DNA of 64,000 bases from Caviibacter sp963550915 (lineage in GTDB: Bacteria; Fusobacteriota; Fusobacteriia; Fusobacteriales; Leptotrichiaceae), in NCBI GenBank assembly GCA_963550915.1, contig CAUVEB010000002.1, positions 62,001-126,000 of the forward strand, given 5' to 3'. Shown here piece after piece: positions 63,334 to 64,000 of this stretch. The translations under genes were made by a program, and so were the position numbers. A model generated the notes under the pieces. It made no database searches and was not told the DNA's origin. It saw only the letters and a program-made list of their open reading frames with translations. Each line of letters begins with the position of its first letter. Positions within the stretch are counted from its first letter, which is position 1.

Positions 63334-64000
63334 ATGAAAATATTAGTAATAAATAGTGGAAGTTCATCACTAAAATTTGAATTAATAAATACAGACACTA
63401 AACAAAGTTTAGCAAAGGGTGTTTGTGAAAGAATAGGTATAAGTAACCAAATTTTTACATATAAAAATCTTGTAACTAACTTTAAGTTTGAAGAAAAACC
63501 AGAAGATATGCCAACACATAATAAGGCAATTGAAGTTGTATTAAAAGCTCTTCAAGATAAAGAATATGGTGTTATTAGCACTATAGATGAAGTAGATGCT
63601 ATAGGTCATAGATTAGTTCATGGTGGAGAATACTTTAAAGACTCTGTAATTATAGATGATGATGTAATAGCAAAATGTGAAGAATTAATTGAACTTGCTC
63701 CATTACATAACCCAGCTAATATTATGGGTGTAAAAGTAATGCAAGAATTACTTCCTGGTAAACCAAATGTAGCAGTTTTTGATACTTCATTTCACCAAAC
63801 AATGCCTGACTACGCATTTACATATCCATTACCTTTAGAAGATTACAAAGAACTTAAGGTTAGAAAATATGGAGCTCATGGTACATCTCATAAATATGTG
63901 AGTATGCAAGCTATAAAAGAATTAAACAATAAAAAAGATTCTAAACTTATTATCTGTCACTTAGGAAATGGTGCTTCAATTTCAGCTGTAAAAGACGGTA
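63334..64000 (+). CDS. ackA: Acetate kinase, 3' end missing
   Basis: The first 222 codons of acetate kinase, open to the window edge. MKILVINSGSSSLKFELI, VGHRLVHGGE-type IGHRLVHGGE, FDTSFHQTMP, RKYGAHGTSHKYVS and CHLGNGASI are all present. It makes acetate and ATP from acetyl phosphate. GGAGAG lies before the ATG, directly after pta. Confidence 0.97.
   Translation, partial: MKILVINSGSSSLKFELINTDTKQSLAKGVCERIGISNQIFTYKNLVTNFKFEEKPEDMPTHNKAIEVVLKALQDKEYGVISTIDEVDAIGHRLVHGGEYFKDSVIIDDDVIAKCEELIELAPLHNPANIMGVKVMQELLPGKPNVAVFDTSFHQTMPDYAFTYPLPLEDYKELKVRKYGAHGTSHKYVSMQAIKELNNKKDSKLIICHLGNGASISAVKDG

Noticed and set aside
1..64000. CRISPR arrays, rRNA genes or prophage modules
   Set aside because: No regularly spaced repeats with unique spacers, no rRNA-like sequence and no phage structural or integrase gene were seen; the only repeats are within the adhesin and barrel genes.

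Overview
The window is very AT-rich chromosomal DNA from a member of the Fusobacteriota, most likely family Leptotrichiaceae (Sneathia, Streptobacillus or Oceanivirga type). Supporting signs are a Gram-negative envelope (outer-membrane beta-barrels, YadA-type trimeric autotransporters, a lipoprotein) combined with Firmicutes-like metabolism (formate-THF ligase, PDH complex, Rex, Pta-AckA, cytosolic PepO). Assignment to genus is inference; no rRNA is present. Base composition was judged by eye, not computed.

Layout. 1-1060: 3'-truncated lipoprotein gene. 1153-1483: four tRNA genes (Pro, Gly, His, Leu) transcribed leftwards from one promoter. 1710-4061: acyl-ACP/CoA synthetase-ACP-acyltransferase fusion. 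4191-7626: tandem array of four paralogous small outer-membrane barrels. 7920-9670: tsaD and a DUF4912 gene. 9776-10768: tRNA(CAT) directly followed by a LysR regulator. 10839-11105: rpmB. 11171-17355: mnmG, pgi and a GH13 amylase. 17494-19064: rpsF-ssb-rpsR and a small membrane protein. 19238-21303: a type II restriction-modification cassette. 21392-29147: pdhA-pdhB-pdhC-lpdA-lplA and pepO. 29425-31059: fhs. 31098-39387: argS, then recA-recX, then rdgB-recG-EamA transporter-M24 peptidase-small protein. 39503-42952: giant trimeric autotransporter fused to an OmpA domain. 43092-49975: Nudix-uppS-cdsA-two chemotaxis-like genes-glycogen phosphorylase. 50004-58364: priA-def-fmt-rex-folD-CorC-apt-TnpA-coaE, then an LCP-family gene. 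58650-60197: second trimeric autotransporter. 60302-64000: tsaE-tsaB-ftsY-pta-ackA (ackA cut by the window end).

How it fits together. Pyruvate is oxidised by PDH to acetyl-CoA, which Pta-AckA can turn into acetate and ATP. The lipoyl group of PDH is carried on LpdA (E3), not on E2, and is presumably attached by the adjacent LplA. Alpha-glucan use is represented by the phosphorylase, the GH13 enzyme and Pgi. One-carbon metabolism is represented by Fhs, FolD, Fmt and Def. TsaB, TsaD and TsaE supply t6A tRNA modification.

Most notable observations: (i) a degenerate, split CheA-like pair, the second member with an STAS-like end, inside a lipid/cell-wall operon (45026-47492); (ii) a G8 tract filling half of the -10/-35 spacer of the adhesin promoter, a candidate phase-variation switch; (iii) a YadA anchor followed by a periplasmic coiled coil and an OmpA peptidoglycan-binding domain; (iv) a hairpin that would loop out the bases between Shine-Dalgarno and start codon of mnmG; (v) PDH E2 with two E3-binding domains and no lipoyl domain.
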